Positions 35,475-44,115 of a stretch of 64,000 nucleotides of DNA are shown piece by piece. Within the stretch, counting starts at the first letter, position 1. Each line of letters starts with the position of its first letter. The notes under the pieces are model-generated. The model made no database searches. It was given only the letters and a program-made list of their open reading frames with translations, and was not told the origin of the DNA. The stretch is from NCBI GenBank assembly GCA_025057115.1, contig JANWWZ010000014.1, positions 19,889 through 83,888 on the forward strand. The letters are read 5' to 3'. The position numbers were made by a program, and so were the translations under genes. Source of the DNA: Bernardetiaceae bacterium. GTDB lineage: Bacteria > Bacteroidota > Bacteroidia > Cytophagales > Thermoflexibacteraceae.

Positions 35475-37514
35475 TTATGGTTTGACTATTTTGATGGTAG
35501 TTCGTCGGTTGGCTTGATGTTCTGCCTCTGTTTTTGCACGAGGAATTTTAGGTTCAGTTTCGCCATATCCTTTGGCAACAATATTTTGGCGCGGGATGCC
35601 TTTAGAAACAATGTATTCCACCGCTGAAGCGGCTCGCCTTTGAGATAGGCGCATGTTGTACGCATCGCTGCCCCGCGAATCGGTATGCGAACCCAGTTCC
35701 AAAACTGTATTGGGGTACTGCTCAAAGTAGTCCTTGAGAAATTCCACGAATTCGTCCAGAATAGCTGCTGCTTGGGGGGTAATTCTGGCACTGTCGTATT
35801 CGTACAAAATCTCAATTTCGGGCACATCGGAGGGTTTTAAGGGACGTTTGGGATTTTTTTGCTCGCGCTGGCTGATGAGAATGTCTCGGCGCAGCATTAA
35901 ATCCACATCAAAGTAAATTTTATTGTGGCGCAAGGGCAAAGTTTTGGGGTTTACTCCTTTGCCATGAGTGTCCAGTTGTTCGTTATCAGAAAGATATTCA
36001 GGTTTCTGCCCTGTGATCTGGTAAATCTGGTCAATTTCTATAGGTTTTTCAAAGGCGTACTTGCCTTGGTCGTCGGTGCGAATAGAATCGATGAGATTGC
36101 CTTGCCCGTCTTTCAAAATAACTAAGGTTTGAGGTAAAATTGCTGGCGAGGCGTTGAGGTCATTTTTTCCGTACACAGTTCCGCGCAAGTAGTAGGCTAC
36201 GGTTTTCATGTCTGCCGAGTCATTCTGGAACATGAAGATATCGTCATCGCCTTTGGCATTGTCTCCCACGCGGTTGCTGGTAAAATATCCACTGTTTTTA
36301 GAGCGGAAGACAATGCCAAAATCATCATAAGGGCTATTGATGGGCGTGCCGACGTTTTTTATTTGCAGCTGTTTAATAGGGCGTTTAAGGCTGTCATAAC
36401 CTACAATGACCGTGTCTTGTACAAAAATATCTAGCCCTCCTAAACCAGCATGTCCGTTAGAGGCAAAAAATAGCCTTCCATCTGGAGCAATGTAGGGAAA
36501 CATTTCATCGCCAGGAGTATTGACTACTTTTCCTAGATTGCGCGGTCGAGTCCATGTACCATTGTCATTAAGTCGGCTAAAGTAGATGTCAATGCCGCCT
36601 TGGCTATTGTCCTTGCGATTAGAAGCAAAGTAAAGCGTTTTGCCATCGAGGCTTAAGGCGGGAGTAGAGTCCCACGTAAGCGAGTCGCTCACTCGGTCTA
36701 AGAATTCAGGAGGGGACCATAGTCCATCTATAAATCGGCTGATGAACAAGTTTACTTCGCGGAAGGGTTCTTTTTTTTGCCCGCTATTGCCTCGTGCAAA
36801 AATCATAAACCGATGGTTGGGGTCAAAGGCAATGCCGCCCTCGTTGTGTCCATCCAAGTTGAATTCGGCTCCTAAAAAAGGACGCACTTGACCGGCACAA
36901 GTGAGAGTATCAGAGAAAGCAAACTCATAAAAGTCTGTAAATCCCCCTCCTGTGGTTTCAAAAATTTTCTCTCCTCGCCGCGAGCTGGCAAAAATCAGAT
37001 TGCCTTGATAAAAAGTAGGTCCGTATTCAGCAGCAGGAGTATTGATCGCCTCGCAATTGGAAATGGTAGTGAAGGTTTCCATTTTCAAAATCTGCTCTAC
37101 TTGAGCTAGGTTTTGTACTTCTAACTTTGCGCGGCGAACTAATTCAGGATTGCGACCCATTTTAACGTATTTCTCCAACGCTGCTTTTGCATCGCTATAC
37201 ATTTGGTTGTACTTAAGCGACATGCCTAAGTAAAACGACAAGGTATCGTTGCCATAGCCGCCGTTGACTGCTGCTTGGTAGTAAGGCAAAGACTGGCGCA
37301 AGCGATTAGAGAGCCGATAACACTCCCCTATCAGAAAATTAATTTCTGCTCCATTAGTTGGCTTGCTCTCTAGTACCTTTTTGTACAGTTGCGCTGCTGT
37401 TTCGTATTCTGCCCTTGCAAATTTCAGTTCTGCTTTCTTAAGGGTAGAAGTGCAGGAAAGCGTTGAGCCTGCCAAAATAATAATTACAAAAGCATTTTTT
37501 CTCATAGCATTCAA
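35475..37514 (-). CDS. OmpA-family lipoprotein with TPR, PD40 propeller and regulatory domain (PorE-like)
   Basis: The 679 residues show a lipoprotein signal (STLSC, Cys21), TPR-like helices at about 25-120, a PD40/WD40-like beta-propeller at about 150-430 (repeated ALSLDGKTLYFASNR and APDGRLFFASNG), a carboxypeptidase-regulatory-like domain at about 460-540, and a C-terminal OmpA peptidoglycan-binding domain at about 565-679 (ELGSHTDSRGSDAYN). This order is that described for PorE, a T9SS-associated OmpA lipoprotein, although Bacteroidota have many paralogues of this layout. It would anchor outer-membrane components to peptidoglycan. It begins 21 bases after elbB, and the holin-like gene follows. 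T9SS cargo occurs elsewhere in the window, but no por gene cluster does. Confidence 0.82.
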   Translation of the reverse strand: MNAMRKNAFVIIILAGSTLSCTSTLKKAELKFARAEYETAAQLYKKVLESKPTNGAEINFLIGECYRLSNRLRQSLPYYQAAVNGGYGNDTLSFYLGMSLKYNQMYSDAKAALEKYVKMGRNPELVRRAKLEVQNLAQVEQILKMETFTTISNCEAINTPAAEYGPTFYQGNLIFASSRRGEKIFETTGGGFTDFYEFAFSDTLTCAGQVRPFLGAEFNLDGHNEGGIAFDPNHRFMIFARGNSGQKKEPFREVNLFISRFIDGLWSPPEFLDRVSDSLTWDSTPALSLDGKTLYFASNRKDNSQGGIDIYFSRLNDNGTWTRPRNLGKVVNTPGDEMFPYIAPDGRLFFASNGHAGLGGLDIFVQDTVIVGYDSLKRPIKQLQIKNVGTPINSPYDDFGIVFRSKNSGYFTSNRVGDNAKGDDDIFMFQNDSADMKTVAYYLRGTVYGKNDLNASPAILPQTLVILKDGQGNLIDSIRTDDQGKYAFEKPIEIDQIYQITGQKPEYLSDNEQLDTHGKGVNPKTLPLRHNKIYFDVDLMLRRDILISQREQKNPKRPLKPSDVPEIEILYEYDSARITPQAAAILDEFVEFLKDYFEQYPNTVLELGSHTDSRGSDAYNMRLSQRRAASAVEYIVSKGIPRQNIVAKGYGETEPKIPRAKTEAEHQANRRTTIKIVKP

Positions 37515-37535
37515 GGTTAGGCAACTGGCAGAGAA

Positions 37536-38198
37536 TCAAGAACTCATTACCAGAGTTACCATTTCCACCAGCTTGGTAATTGTCTTTTCAATAGCTTGAA
37601 ATACTTGTACAATGCTTTGGTTTGCCAAATATCCTGCCGTAGTGATGATATTATTTAAATCGTCTTCCAGAAAATCGTCTGCATCGGTTTGAGCAATTAT
37701 GATTCCCTTAGCACTTGCCTGCAAAGCCCAGTTTATTATAGGGTGCTCGCTGGGGTAGGCAGCAAGGTGACCTAGCGTAATTTTGGGTTGTATTTCAACG
37801 GCTTGTAAGGCTTCGGCTACCCAAATAACGGCTGTGGAGGTGGCGGCTATCGGCTTGCCTGCTTCTGCTACTGCTCTAATGACTTGGGCAACGCCATCGG
37901 GAGGATTGTAATTCATCGTGTAGTTGCCGGGTATTACAAGCCCATCAAATCGCTCCATCTGAAACTGGCTAAGGGAGTAGATGTTACCCCTTGCAATACG
38001 AGCAGATTCTATTAGTAAGTTGCGTTTTTCGGATAATTTTTCCCGTGTGATGGGGTTGTATATTTCAGCATAAATATCAGGGGCAAAACATTGATAATCT
38101 ACGCCGAGCCGCTCCAGCATCAGCAAACAAAACACTGCCTCGTGAATACCTGAACCGTCGTAATTCCCACAGCCCGAAAGGATGACACCAATTTTCAT
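37536..38198 (-). CDS. ElbB/GATase1-like (isoprenoid biosynthesis glyoxalase) protein with substituted nucleophile
   Basis: I use the ATG at 38198, which gives 220 residues starting MKIGVILSGCGNYDGSGIHE, the conserved ElbB beginning. The rest follows the DJ-1/GATase1-like family (LVIPGNYTMNYN; ITTAGYLA near the C-terminus). At the nucleophile elbow, where ElbB of E. coli has GKPLGFMCIAP, this protein has GKPIAATSTAV, so the Cys position is Ser121. ElbB proteins have glyoxalase III-type activity tied to isoprenoid metabolism; with the Cys gone the activity may be lost or changed. It is the first gene of a leftward unit with the PorE-like gene and is divergent from bioA across 152 bases. Confidence 0.8.
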   Translation of the reverse strand: MKIGVILSGCGNYDGSGIHEAVFCLLMLERLGVDYQCFAPDIYAEIYNPITREKLSEKRNLLIESARIARGNIYSLSQFQMERFDGLVIPGNYTMNYNPPDGVAQVIRAVAEAGKPIAATSTAVIWVAEALQAVEIQPKITLGHLAAYPSEHPIINWALQASAKGIIIAQTDADDFLEDDLNNIITTAGYLANQSIVQVFQAIEKTITKLVEMVTLVMSS

Positions 38199-38312
38199 AC
38201 GTTTTACACATTGCTCATGCAATTTTAAGCATTTTATTTTTCAACTTACGCCCATTAAAGCTACTTCTTATCGAATAGTTCAACCTTGTGCCATAGGCGG
38301 AGTGCTTTAGAA

Positions 38313-38336
38313 TTGCCCAAAAACAGCCTACTTTTG
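38313..38336 (+). promoter_or_regulatory. bioA: Promoter-like TTG-N13-TACTTTTG before bioA
   Basis: TACTTTTG at 38329-38336 fits TAnnTTTG and ends 14 bases before the ATG. A TTG lies 13 bases upstream of it. Confidence 0.35.
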
Positions 38337-38350
38337 GGAAAAAAGACTCG

Positions 38351-39628
38351 ATGACAAGGGCAAATTCATTAATTGAAGCGGATTTGCAATGCGTTTGGCA
38401 TCCTTTTACTCCTTTACAGGGGTTGCGTCCCCCTTTAGAGGTCATTGGAGGGGAAGGAGCCTGGATTTACACCGCTGAAGGAAACAAAATTTTGGATTTA
38501 ATTTCCTCTTGGTGGGTAAACTTACACGGCCACAATCATCCTTACATTGCTGCTGCTATTGCTCGACAAGCACACAACCTTGCCCATGTCATTTTTGCAG
38601 GATTTACTCACCAGCCTGCTGTGTTGCTTGCCCAGCGACTGTTAGAAATTTTACCGCCTAATATGGCTAAAATTTTTTACTCAGACAACGGCAGCACTGC
38701 TACAGAAGTAGCCATGAAAATGGCTTTTCAATATTTTTATAACAGGGGTGAAAAAAAGCCAAAAATTATTGCCATCGATGGAGCCTATCACGGCGATACC
38801 TTTGGTGCTATGTCAGCAGGAGACAGAGGTCCCTTTAATGCTCCCTTTGAACCTTATTTATTTGAAGTAGAATTTATTCCCTTTCCAGAAAAGCACAACG
38901 AAGAAGTAGTTTTTCAGCAATTTGCCGATTTAGTCAACAGCGGACAAGTAGGGGCATTCATCTTTGAACCACTTGTGCAGGGTGCTTCAGGCATGCGCAT
39001 GTATAGTGCCGAGATACTAGATAAAATGATCGCTTATGCAAAAGCTCATCAGGTCATTTGCATTGCCGATGAGGTCATGACGGGATTCGGCAGAACAGGT
39101 AAGCTTTTTGCCAGTCATTACCTGCATCACTATCCCGATATTATTTGTCTTTCCAAAGGCATTACAGGCGGATTTTTACCCTTGGGCGTTACTGCTTGCA
39201 CCAAGGAAATTCAAGAGGCTTACCGCAGTCCTGAGTTAATGAAAACATTTTTTCACGGTCATTCCTATACTGCCAATCCCATTGCCTGCGCAGCAGCTAA
39301 TGCTAGCTTGGACTTACTTCTCAACCTTTCTTGTCAGCAAGCTATTCAACGCATTGGTCAAGCTCATGAGCAATTTGCTGACCATTTGCGCAAAGGCAGC
39401 TATCAAATTCGCCAAGTGCGTCAGTTGGGAACTATTTTAGCCATAGAAATAGACCGCACTGGAGAGACTTCCTATTTTCATGAGGCTCGCAACGCTTTGT
39501 ACTACCATTTTCTAGACAAAGGATTGCTTATTCGCCCACTGGGAAATGTGGTCTATCTTTTGCCACCTTATTGCATCAGCAACCAAGAACTGCAACTTGC
39601 CTACGAAGCAATTTTAGAAATTGTATGA
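38351..39628 (+). CDS. bioA: Adenosylmethionine-8-amino-7-oxononanoate aminotransferase
   Basis: This 425-residue pyridoxal-phosphate enzyme makes 7,8-diaminopelargonic acid from KAPA in biotin synthesis, with S-adenosylmethionine as amino donor. The N-terminus CVWHPFTPLQ and SSWWVNLHGHNHP are typical of BioA. The PLP aspartate is in CIADEVMTGFGRTG, the catalytic lysine is Lys269 in CLSKGITGG, and FFHGHSYTANPIACA follows. Other bio genes are not adjacent. It overlaps the M48 protease gene by four bases (ATGA), so they are co-transcribed. Confidence 0.95.
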   Translation: MTRANSLIEADLQCVWHPFTPLQGLRPPLEVIGGEGAWIYTAEGNKILDLISSWWVNLHGHNHPYIAAAIARQAHNLAHVIFAGFTHQPAVLLAQRLLEILPPNMAKIFYSDNGSTATEVAMKMAFQYFYNRGEKKPKIIAIDGAYHGDTFGAMSAGDRGPFNAPFEPYLFEVEFIPFPEKHNEEVVFQQFADLVNSGQVGAFIFEPLVQGASGMRMYSAEILDKMIAYAKAHQVICIADEVMTGFGRTGKLFASHYLHHYPDIICLSKGITGGFLPLGVTACTKEIQEAYRSPELMKTFFHGHSYTANPIACAAANASLDLLLNLSCQQAIQRIGQAHEQFADHLRKGSYQIRQVRQLGTILAIEIDRTGETSYFHEARNALYYHFLDKGLLIRPLGNVVYLLPPYCISNQELQLAYEAILEIV

Positions 39629-40422
39629 AAAAGGTGAAAAAATGCTTGTTCACCCTCTGTGGTGGATTAGTGCTCATTAATTTGCCAATCCGTTTTGCAC
39701 AAGCACAAATTAATTTGTTTTCCATCCAAGACGAGATCAAACTTGGGCAGCAAGTAGCTCGGCAAGTAGAGTCCGACCCCAAAAACCGCATCTTGGATGA
39801 AAAACAATATCCCGAAGCCTACCGTCATTTGCGGCGCATCACAAACACTATCTTGAATTCCGGGCAGGTGCGCTACCGCAACGAGTTTCCTTGGCAAGTA
39901 AAAATTATTCACAATGATAGCATTTTGAATGCCTTTTGCGCACCAGGGGGTTTTATTTACGTTTACACGGGCATCATTAAGTTTTTGGACACTGAAGACC
40001 AGTTTGCAGGGGTGCTTGCTCACGAAATAGCCCACGCCGATCGCCGACATGCCACCACAAATCTGACGCGCATGTACGGCATTGCTGCCCTTACTGAAAT
40101 CATTTTAGGCAAAAATCCCAACCGATTAGTGCAAATTGCGCAGGGACTGCTAGGGCTGCAGTTCAGTCGCAACCACGAACGCGATGCCGATAACCAGTCC
40201 GTACTCTATCTATGCCATACTCACTACGCTCCCAATGGAGCAGCTGGTTTCTTTGAAAAAATGCTGCAACGGCGCTCAGCGGAGCCTCCAGCCTTTCTGA
40301 GCACCCATCCAGCTTCCTCTGATAGAATACGCGACATCAACGCTGCTGCCAGCACTATGAACTGTCCTTCCAAGCAGGGAGATAAGAACTATCAAGCTTT
40401 TAAAGCCAGCTTGCCCAGGTAA
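39625..40422 (+). CDS. M48 family metalloprotease (exported)
   Basis: The start at 39625 overlaps the bioA stop as ATGA and gives 265 residues with a signal peptide ending RFAQAQ. The zinc motif is HEIAH at 133-137, with the third ligand Glu in NHERDAD, as in peptidase family M48. The YxxTGIIKFLDTEDQ region and the FLSTHPASSDRI tail agree with the periplasmic BepA/LoiP-type group, which degrades misfolded outer-membrane proteins. There are no TPRs and no lipobox. It is the second gene of the bioA unit. Confidence 0.88.
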   Translation: MKKVKKCLFTLCGGLVLINLPIRFAQAQINLFSIQDEIKLGQQVARQVESDPKNRILDEKQYPEAYRHLRRITNTILNSGQVRYRNEFPWQVKIIHNDSILNAFCAPGGFIYVYTGIIKFLDTEDQFAGVLAHEIAHADRRHATTNLTRMYGIAALTEIILGKNPNRLVQIAQGLLGLQFSRNHERDADNQSVLYLCHTHYAPNGAAGFFEKMLQRRSAEPPAFLSTHPASSDRIRDINAAASTMNCPSKQGDKNYQAFKASLPR

Positions 40423-40522
40423 AGCTAAGCCTAGCTAGCAGATTATTTTTTTCCAGCCAAGTAGTTACTTAGCCCTCGAAAAAATTTGATAGCGTTTTTA
40501 TCACCTTAATAGCATCATCCTT

Positions 40523-42361
40523 ATGTGTGGAATTGTCGCCTACATTGGTCCTAAACAGGCATATCCAATTTTGTTGAAAGGGCTCAAAAGGCTCGAGTAT
40601 CGCGGTTATGACAGCGCTGGCATTGCCCTTATCGATAACGGGCAGTTGAAGGTTTACAAGCGCAAAGGTCGAGTGGCAGAGCTAGAAGAACAACTCACAG
40701 GCATGCCGCTGAGCTCTACTATCGGCATTGGGCATACGCGTTGGGCTACTCACGGAGAACCTAGCGACCGCAATGCGCATCCTCACCTTTCCCAAAGTGG
40801 CAAACTTGCCATGATCCACAATGGCATCATTGAAAACTATGCCCAGTTGAAGCAAGAACTACTCACGCAAGGTTATCACTTCCGCAGCGATACTGATACA
40901 GAAGTGTTGCTCAACTTCATTGAAAATATTCGCCATCACAATCAATGTTCTCTTGAAGAAGCAGTGCGCATTGCCCTGCGGCGCGTAGTAGGTGCTTATG
41001 TCATCGTGTTGCTGGATGCTGACAATCCCCATACGTTAATTGCAGCTCGAAAGGGAAGTCCTTTGGTCATTGGCATTGGAAAGGGAGAGCACTTACTTGC
41101 TTCAGACGCCTCCCCTATTTTGGAACATACCAAAGAAGTAGTGTACGTCAATGATTACCAAATTGCCATTGTTGGTGCGGATGAATTAGTGCTGAAAAAC
41201 CTGGGCAACGAACGCCAAACACCATTTATTACTCGGCTGGATATGGATCTGGCTGCCATCGAAAAAGGAGGCTTTGAGCATTTCATGCTAAAGGAAATCT
41301 TTGAGCAGCCCACTACGGTCCTAGATTGCATGCGCGGACGATTGGACGCCTATCAAGGTCGAATCACGCTCAGTGGCGTAGAACAACACTTAGAAATACT
41401 TACTAAGGCTCAGCGCATTATTATTATTGCCTGTGGAACCAGTTGGCACGCTGGGCTAGTGGGAGAGTACCTCCTCGAAACGCTTTGTCGGTTGCCAGTG
41501 GAGGTAGAATATGCCTCAGAATTCCGTTACCGCCATCCTGTAATCAATCCCCGCGATGTCATTTTAGCCATCAGCCAAAGCGGCGAAACAGCAGATACAC
41601 TAGTAGCTATCGAAAAAGCAAAAGAAAGTGGGGCTTTCATTTATGGGATTGTCAACGTAGTAGGTAGCTCCATTGCAAGGCTCTCTCATACAGGGACTTA
41701 TACCCACGCCGGTCCAGAGATTGGCGTGGCTTCTACCAAGGCTTTCACTGCTCAGCTTACTGTTATTGCCCTTTTTGCCCTTAGGTTGGCTCTTGCCAGA
41801 GGCACTATTTCCAAAGAGCGCTTTTTGAGTCTTTGCAATGATTTAGCTGCCCTTCCCGATAAAATCCGACATGTTTTAGACCACGGTCCTGCTATTGCAA
41901 AGCTAGCCCAGCACTACCAACACGCTACCAACTTCCTTTACTTGGGACGAGGATATAACTTTCCCATTGCGTTAGAAGGGGCGCTCAAACTCAAGGAAAT
42001 CAGCTATATCCATGCGGAAGGATACCCAGCAGGAGAAATGAAGCACGGTCCCATCGCTTTGGTAGATGAACACTTGCCAGTAGTGTTTATTGCAACTAAA
42101 GATGCTTTGCACGAAAAAATCATTAGCAACATTCAAGAAGTGCGGGCGCGCAAAGGCAGGGTGATAGCTGTACTAACAGAAGGAGACCACTTCACAGCGC
42201 AGTTTTGTGAAGCCTGTATGTTTGTCCCAGAAATTGAGCCGTTGCTTTCTCCCATTATAAACGTAGTGCCGCTACAACTACTAGCTTACTACATCGGGGT
42301 TGCCAAAGGACTTGACGTAGATAAACCCCGCAACCTTGCCAAGTCAGTAACAGTTGAGTAA
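40523..42361 (+). CDS. glmS: Glutamine-fructose-6-phosphate aminotransferase (isomerizing)
   Basis: The 612-residue enzyme forms glucosamine-6-phosphate from fructose-6-phosphate and glutamine, the first step to UDP-GlcNAc for peptidoglycan and LPS. The N-terminal glutaminase domain begins with the nucleophile Cys2 (MCGIVAYIG) and has RWATHGEPSDRNAHPH; two SIS domains follow (ACGTSWHAG; SQSGETADTLVA; GRGYNFPIALEGALKLKEIS), and the C-terminus ends LAKSVTVE as in GlmS. Length is the usual ~610. It is a single gene. I see no ribozyme-like structure in the 100-base upstream region, as expected for a Gram-negative lineage. Confidence 0.97.
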   Translation: MCGIVAYIGPKQAYPILLKGLKRLEYRGYDSAGIALIDNGQLKVYKRKGRVAELEEQLTGMPLSSTIGIGHTRWATHGEPSDRNAHPHLSQSGKLAMIHNGIIENYAQLKQELLTQGYHFRSDTDTEVLLNFIENIRHHNQCSLEEAVRIALRRVVGAYVIVLLDADNPHTLIAARKGSPLVIGIGKGEHLLASDASPILEHTKEVVYVNDYQIAIVGADELVLKNLGNERQTPFITRLDMDLAAIEKGGFEHFMLKEIFEQPTTVLDCMRGRLDAYQGRITLSGVEQHLEILTKAQRIIIIACGTSWHAGLVGEYLLETLCRLPVEVEYASEFRYRHPVINPRDVILAISQSGETADTLVAIEKAKESGAFIYGIVNVVGSSIARLSHTGTYTHAGPEIGVASTKAFTAQLTVIALFALRLALARGTISKERFLSLCNDLAALPDKIRHVLDHGPAIAKLAQHYQHATNFLYLGRGYNFPIALEGALKLKEISYIHAEGYPAGEMKHGPIALVDEHLPVVFIATKDALHEKIISNIQEVRARKGRVIAVLTEGDHFTAQFCEACMFVPEIEPLLSPIINVVPLQLLAYYIGVAKGLDVDKPRNLAKSVTVE

Positions 42362-42443
42362 ATGGGTTTGTCTGTGGCACCCTTGCCTGTAGTTACGTTG
42401 CAAAAATTGCCTATCTTGCAGCTCAGAGTTCACTGAGGGAACT

Positions 42444-43154
42444 ATGCTTGATTTCAAGAATAAAAACATTCTCATTGTAGGGGCAAGCTCGGGAATAGGC
42501 TATGCAATGGCGCATCGGCTCATTGAGGCGGGAGCTAATGTATATTCCGCTTCTCGCAATCAACCTTTGGGGCTGCAACTTGCTGGTCATAGGTTTTACG
42601 ACGTGCTCGATCCTAATACTCAGCTGGAAAACCTCCCGCCTCATTTAGATGGGCTGGCTTACTGCCCTGGAAGCATTACCCTAAAACCTTTTAATCGCTT
42701 GACGCTAGAAGATTTTCGCAAGGACTTTGAAATCAACGTCATAGGAGCAGTGCGGGTCCTTCAAACTGCGCTGCCCTTTTTGAAAAAAGCTCCCGAAGGA
42801 GCTGCCATTGTGCTTTTTAGCACAGTAGCAGTAGCTATAGGCATGGGTTTTCACGCTAGCATTGCAGCTGCTAAAGGAGCAGTAGAAGGGCTTGCTCGCG
42901 CCCTAGCTGCTGAACTGGCACCGGCTAAAATCCGCGTAAACGTAGTAGCTCCCTCTTTGACTAAAACTCCCTTGGCACAAAGCCTAGTAGCCACTCCAGA
43001 GAAAGAAGAAGCCTCCGCTAAGCGCCATCCAATAGGACGGATCGGGCAACCTCGAGACGTAGCTGATACTGCTATTTTCTTGCTCTCCCCTCAAGCAAGT
43101 TGGATCACAGGGCAAATTATTGGAGTAGATGGCGGCATGGGTAAACTAAAATAA
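42444..43154 (+). CDS. Short-chain dehydrogenase-like protein lacking the catalytic tyrosine
   Basis: The 236 residues have the SDR fold: cofactor motif VGASSGIGYA at 12-21, LAYCPGS in place of NNAG (about 71-77), and a C-terminal RIGQPRDVADTAIFL and SWITGQIIGVDGG. The active site is altered: where YxxxK is expected the sequence is HASIAAAK, so Tyr becomes Ile140 with Lys144 kept, and the serine 13 residues before is Thr127. A subgroup of SDR proteins with this HAS-hydrophobic-AAAKGAVEGL pattern does exist, as far as I recall, so it need not be a dead gene. Substrate unknown. It stands between glmS and the PASTA gene with 82 and 93 base gaps. Confidence 0.85.
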   Translation: MLDFKNKNILIVGASSGIGYAMAHRLIEAGANVYSASRNQPLGLQLAGHRFYDVLDPNTQLENLPPHLDGLAYCPGSITLKPFNRLTLEDFRKDFEINVIGAVRVLQTALPFLKKAPEGAAIVLFSTVAVAIGMGFHASIAAAKGAVEGLARALAAELAPAKIRVNVVAPSLTKTPLAQSLVATPEKEEASAKRHPIGRIGQPRDVADTAIFLLSPQASWITGQIIGVDGGMGKLK

Positions 43155-43211
43155 TGGGCAACAGAAGCATCATGGTCTATGGGCACTGCCTGCAAAGGGA
43201 CCTCAGACCCA

Positions 43212-43243
43212 TTGCTACAACCAGCCAAGTTTTTGTAGCTTTG
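43212..43243 (+). promoter_or_regulatory. Promoter TTG-N21-TAGCTTTG before the PASTA gene
   Basis: TTG at 43212-43214 and TAGCTTTG at 43236-43243 are 21 bases apart, in the usual range for Bacteroidota. The box ends only four bases before the ATG at 43248, so the transcript may be nearly leaderless. Confidence 0.4.
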
Positions 43244-43247
43244 CAAC

Positions 43248-44078
43248 ATGTGGAAAAACTTTTTGACCATTTCAAGAATACAGCTCAAATTAAGGGAAAA
43301 CACGCCGCTGGCACTAGCCCTTAACATAGGTCTATCGTTTTTGATAGGAATGATGGTATTGCTGGGATTTTTCTACATTTATCTTCCCATTGCTACCCAT
43401 CACGGTGAAAGCATTACCGTACCAGACCTAGAAGGGATGACCCTGCAACAAGCAGCTGATTTTTTAAAGGAACGAGAACTGCGCTATATCGTTACTGATT
43501 CTAGCTACAATCCCAAACTGCCACCGCTCACCATCATTGCTCAAGACCCACCGAAGAACTCAAAAGTAAAGGTCAATCGCCGCATTCATTTGGTGATCAA
43601 TGCCACCCAACCTCCAATGGAGCAACTGCCCAACATTATAGACAACTCCCTCAAACAAGCCGACCAAATCCTAGAAAGTTATGGTTTCAAAATAGGGGAA
43701 GTGCGCTACGTGCCTGATATAGCTGCCAATGCTGTTTTGCGCGTGTTTTACAACGGCAAGCTAATTACCAAAGAGCAAATAGAGCGCGGCTTTTTGCTTC
43801 CTAAAGGTTCCAAAATAGACTTAGAAGTGGGCGATGGACTAGGCAATACTACTTTTGACTTGCCCAACTTGGTGGGAAAACCTTTTGCCGAAGTGCAGTT
43901 TCTTTTGCGCGGCATGGGGCTGGACATAGGAAATGTTATCTACGAAGCCGCCAATGGTAGAGAGCTGGGTATTGTCATTAGACAGAAGCCTGCTTATGAA
44001 CCTGGCAAAAAGGTAAAAACAGGAGAAATAATTGACCTGTGGGTTACTGGCGTTGAACCCTCTGATATTGAAAATTGA
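43248..44078 (+). CDS. PASTA-domain membrane protein
   Basis: The 276 residues have one membrane helix at about 25-48 and three PASTA repeats outside (about 55-120, 125-195 and 205-270), with motifs such as SITVPDLEGMTLQQAADFL, and FDLPNLVGKPFAEVQFLL. PASTA domains bind peptidoglycan stem peptides or serve as structural spacers; kinase-free PASTA proteins with one anchor are common in Bacteroidota. The kinase domain found in Firmicutes and Actinobacteria is absent. The T9SS protein gene follows after 37 bases and is probably co-transcribed. Confidence 0.88.
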   Translation: MWKNFLTISRIQLKLRENTPLALALNIGLSFLIGMMVLLGFFYIYLPIATHHGESITVPDLEGMTLQQAADFLKERELRYIVTDSSYNPKLPPLTIIAQDPPKNSKVKVNRRIHLVINATQPPMEQLPNIIDNSLKQADQILESYGFKIGEVRYVPDIAANAVLRVFYNGKLITKEQIERGFLLPKGSKIDLEVGDGLGNTTFDLPNLVGKPFAEVQFLLRGMGLDIGNVIYEAANGRELGIVIRQKPAYEPGKKVKTGEIIDLWVTGVEPSDIEN

Positions 44079-44115
44079 CATGAAAGCACTTTTACTCAAC
44101 TAATTTCTTGGTGCC

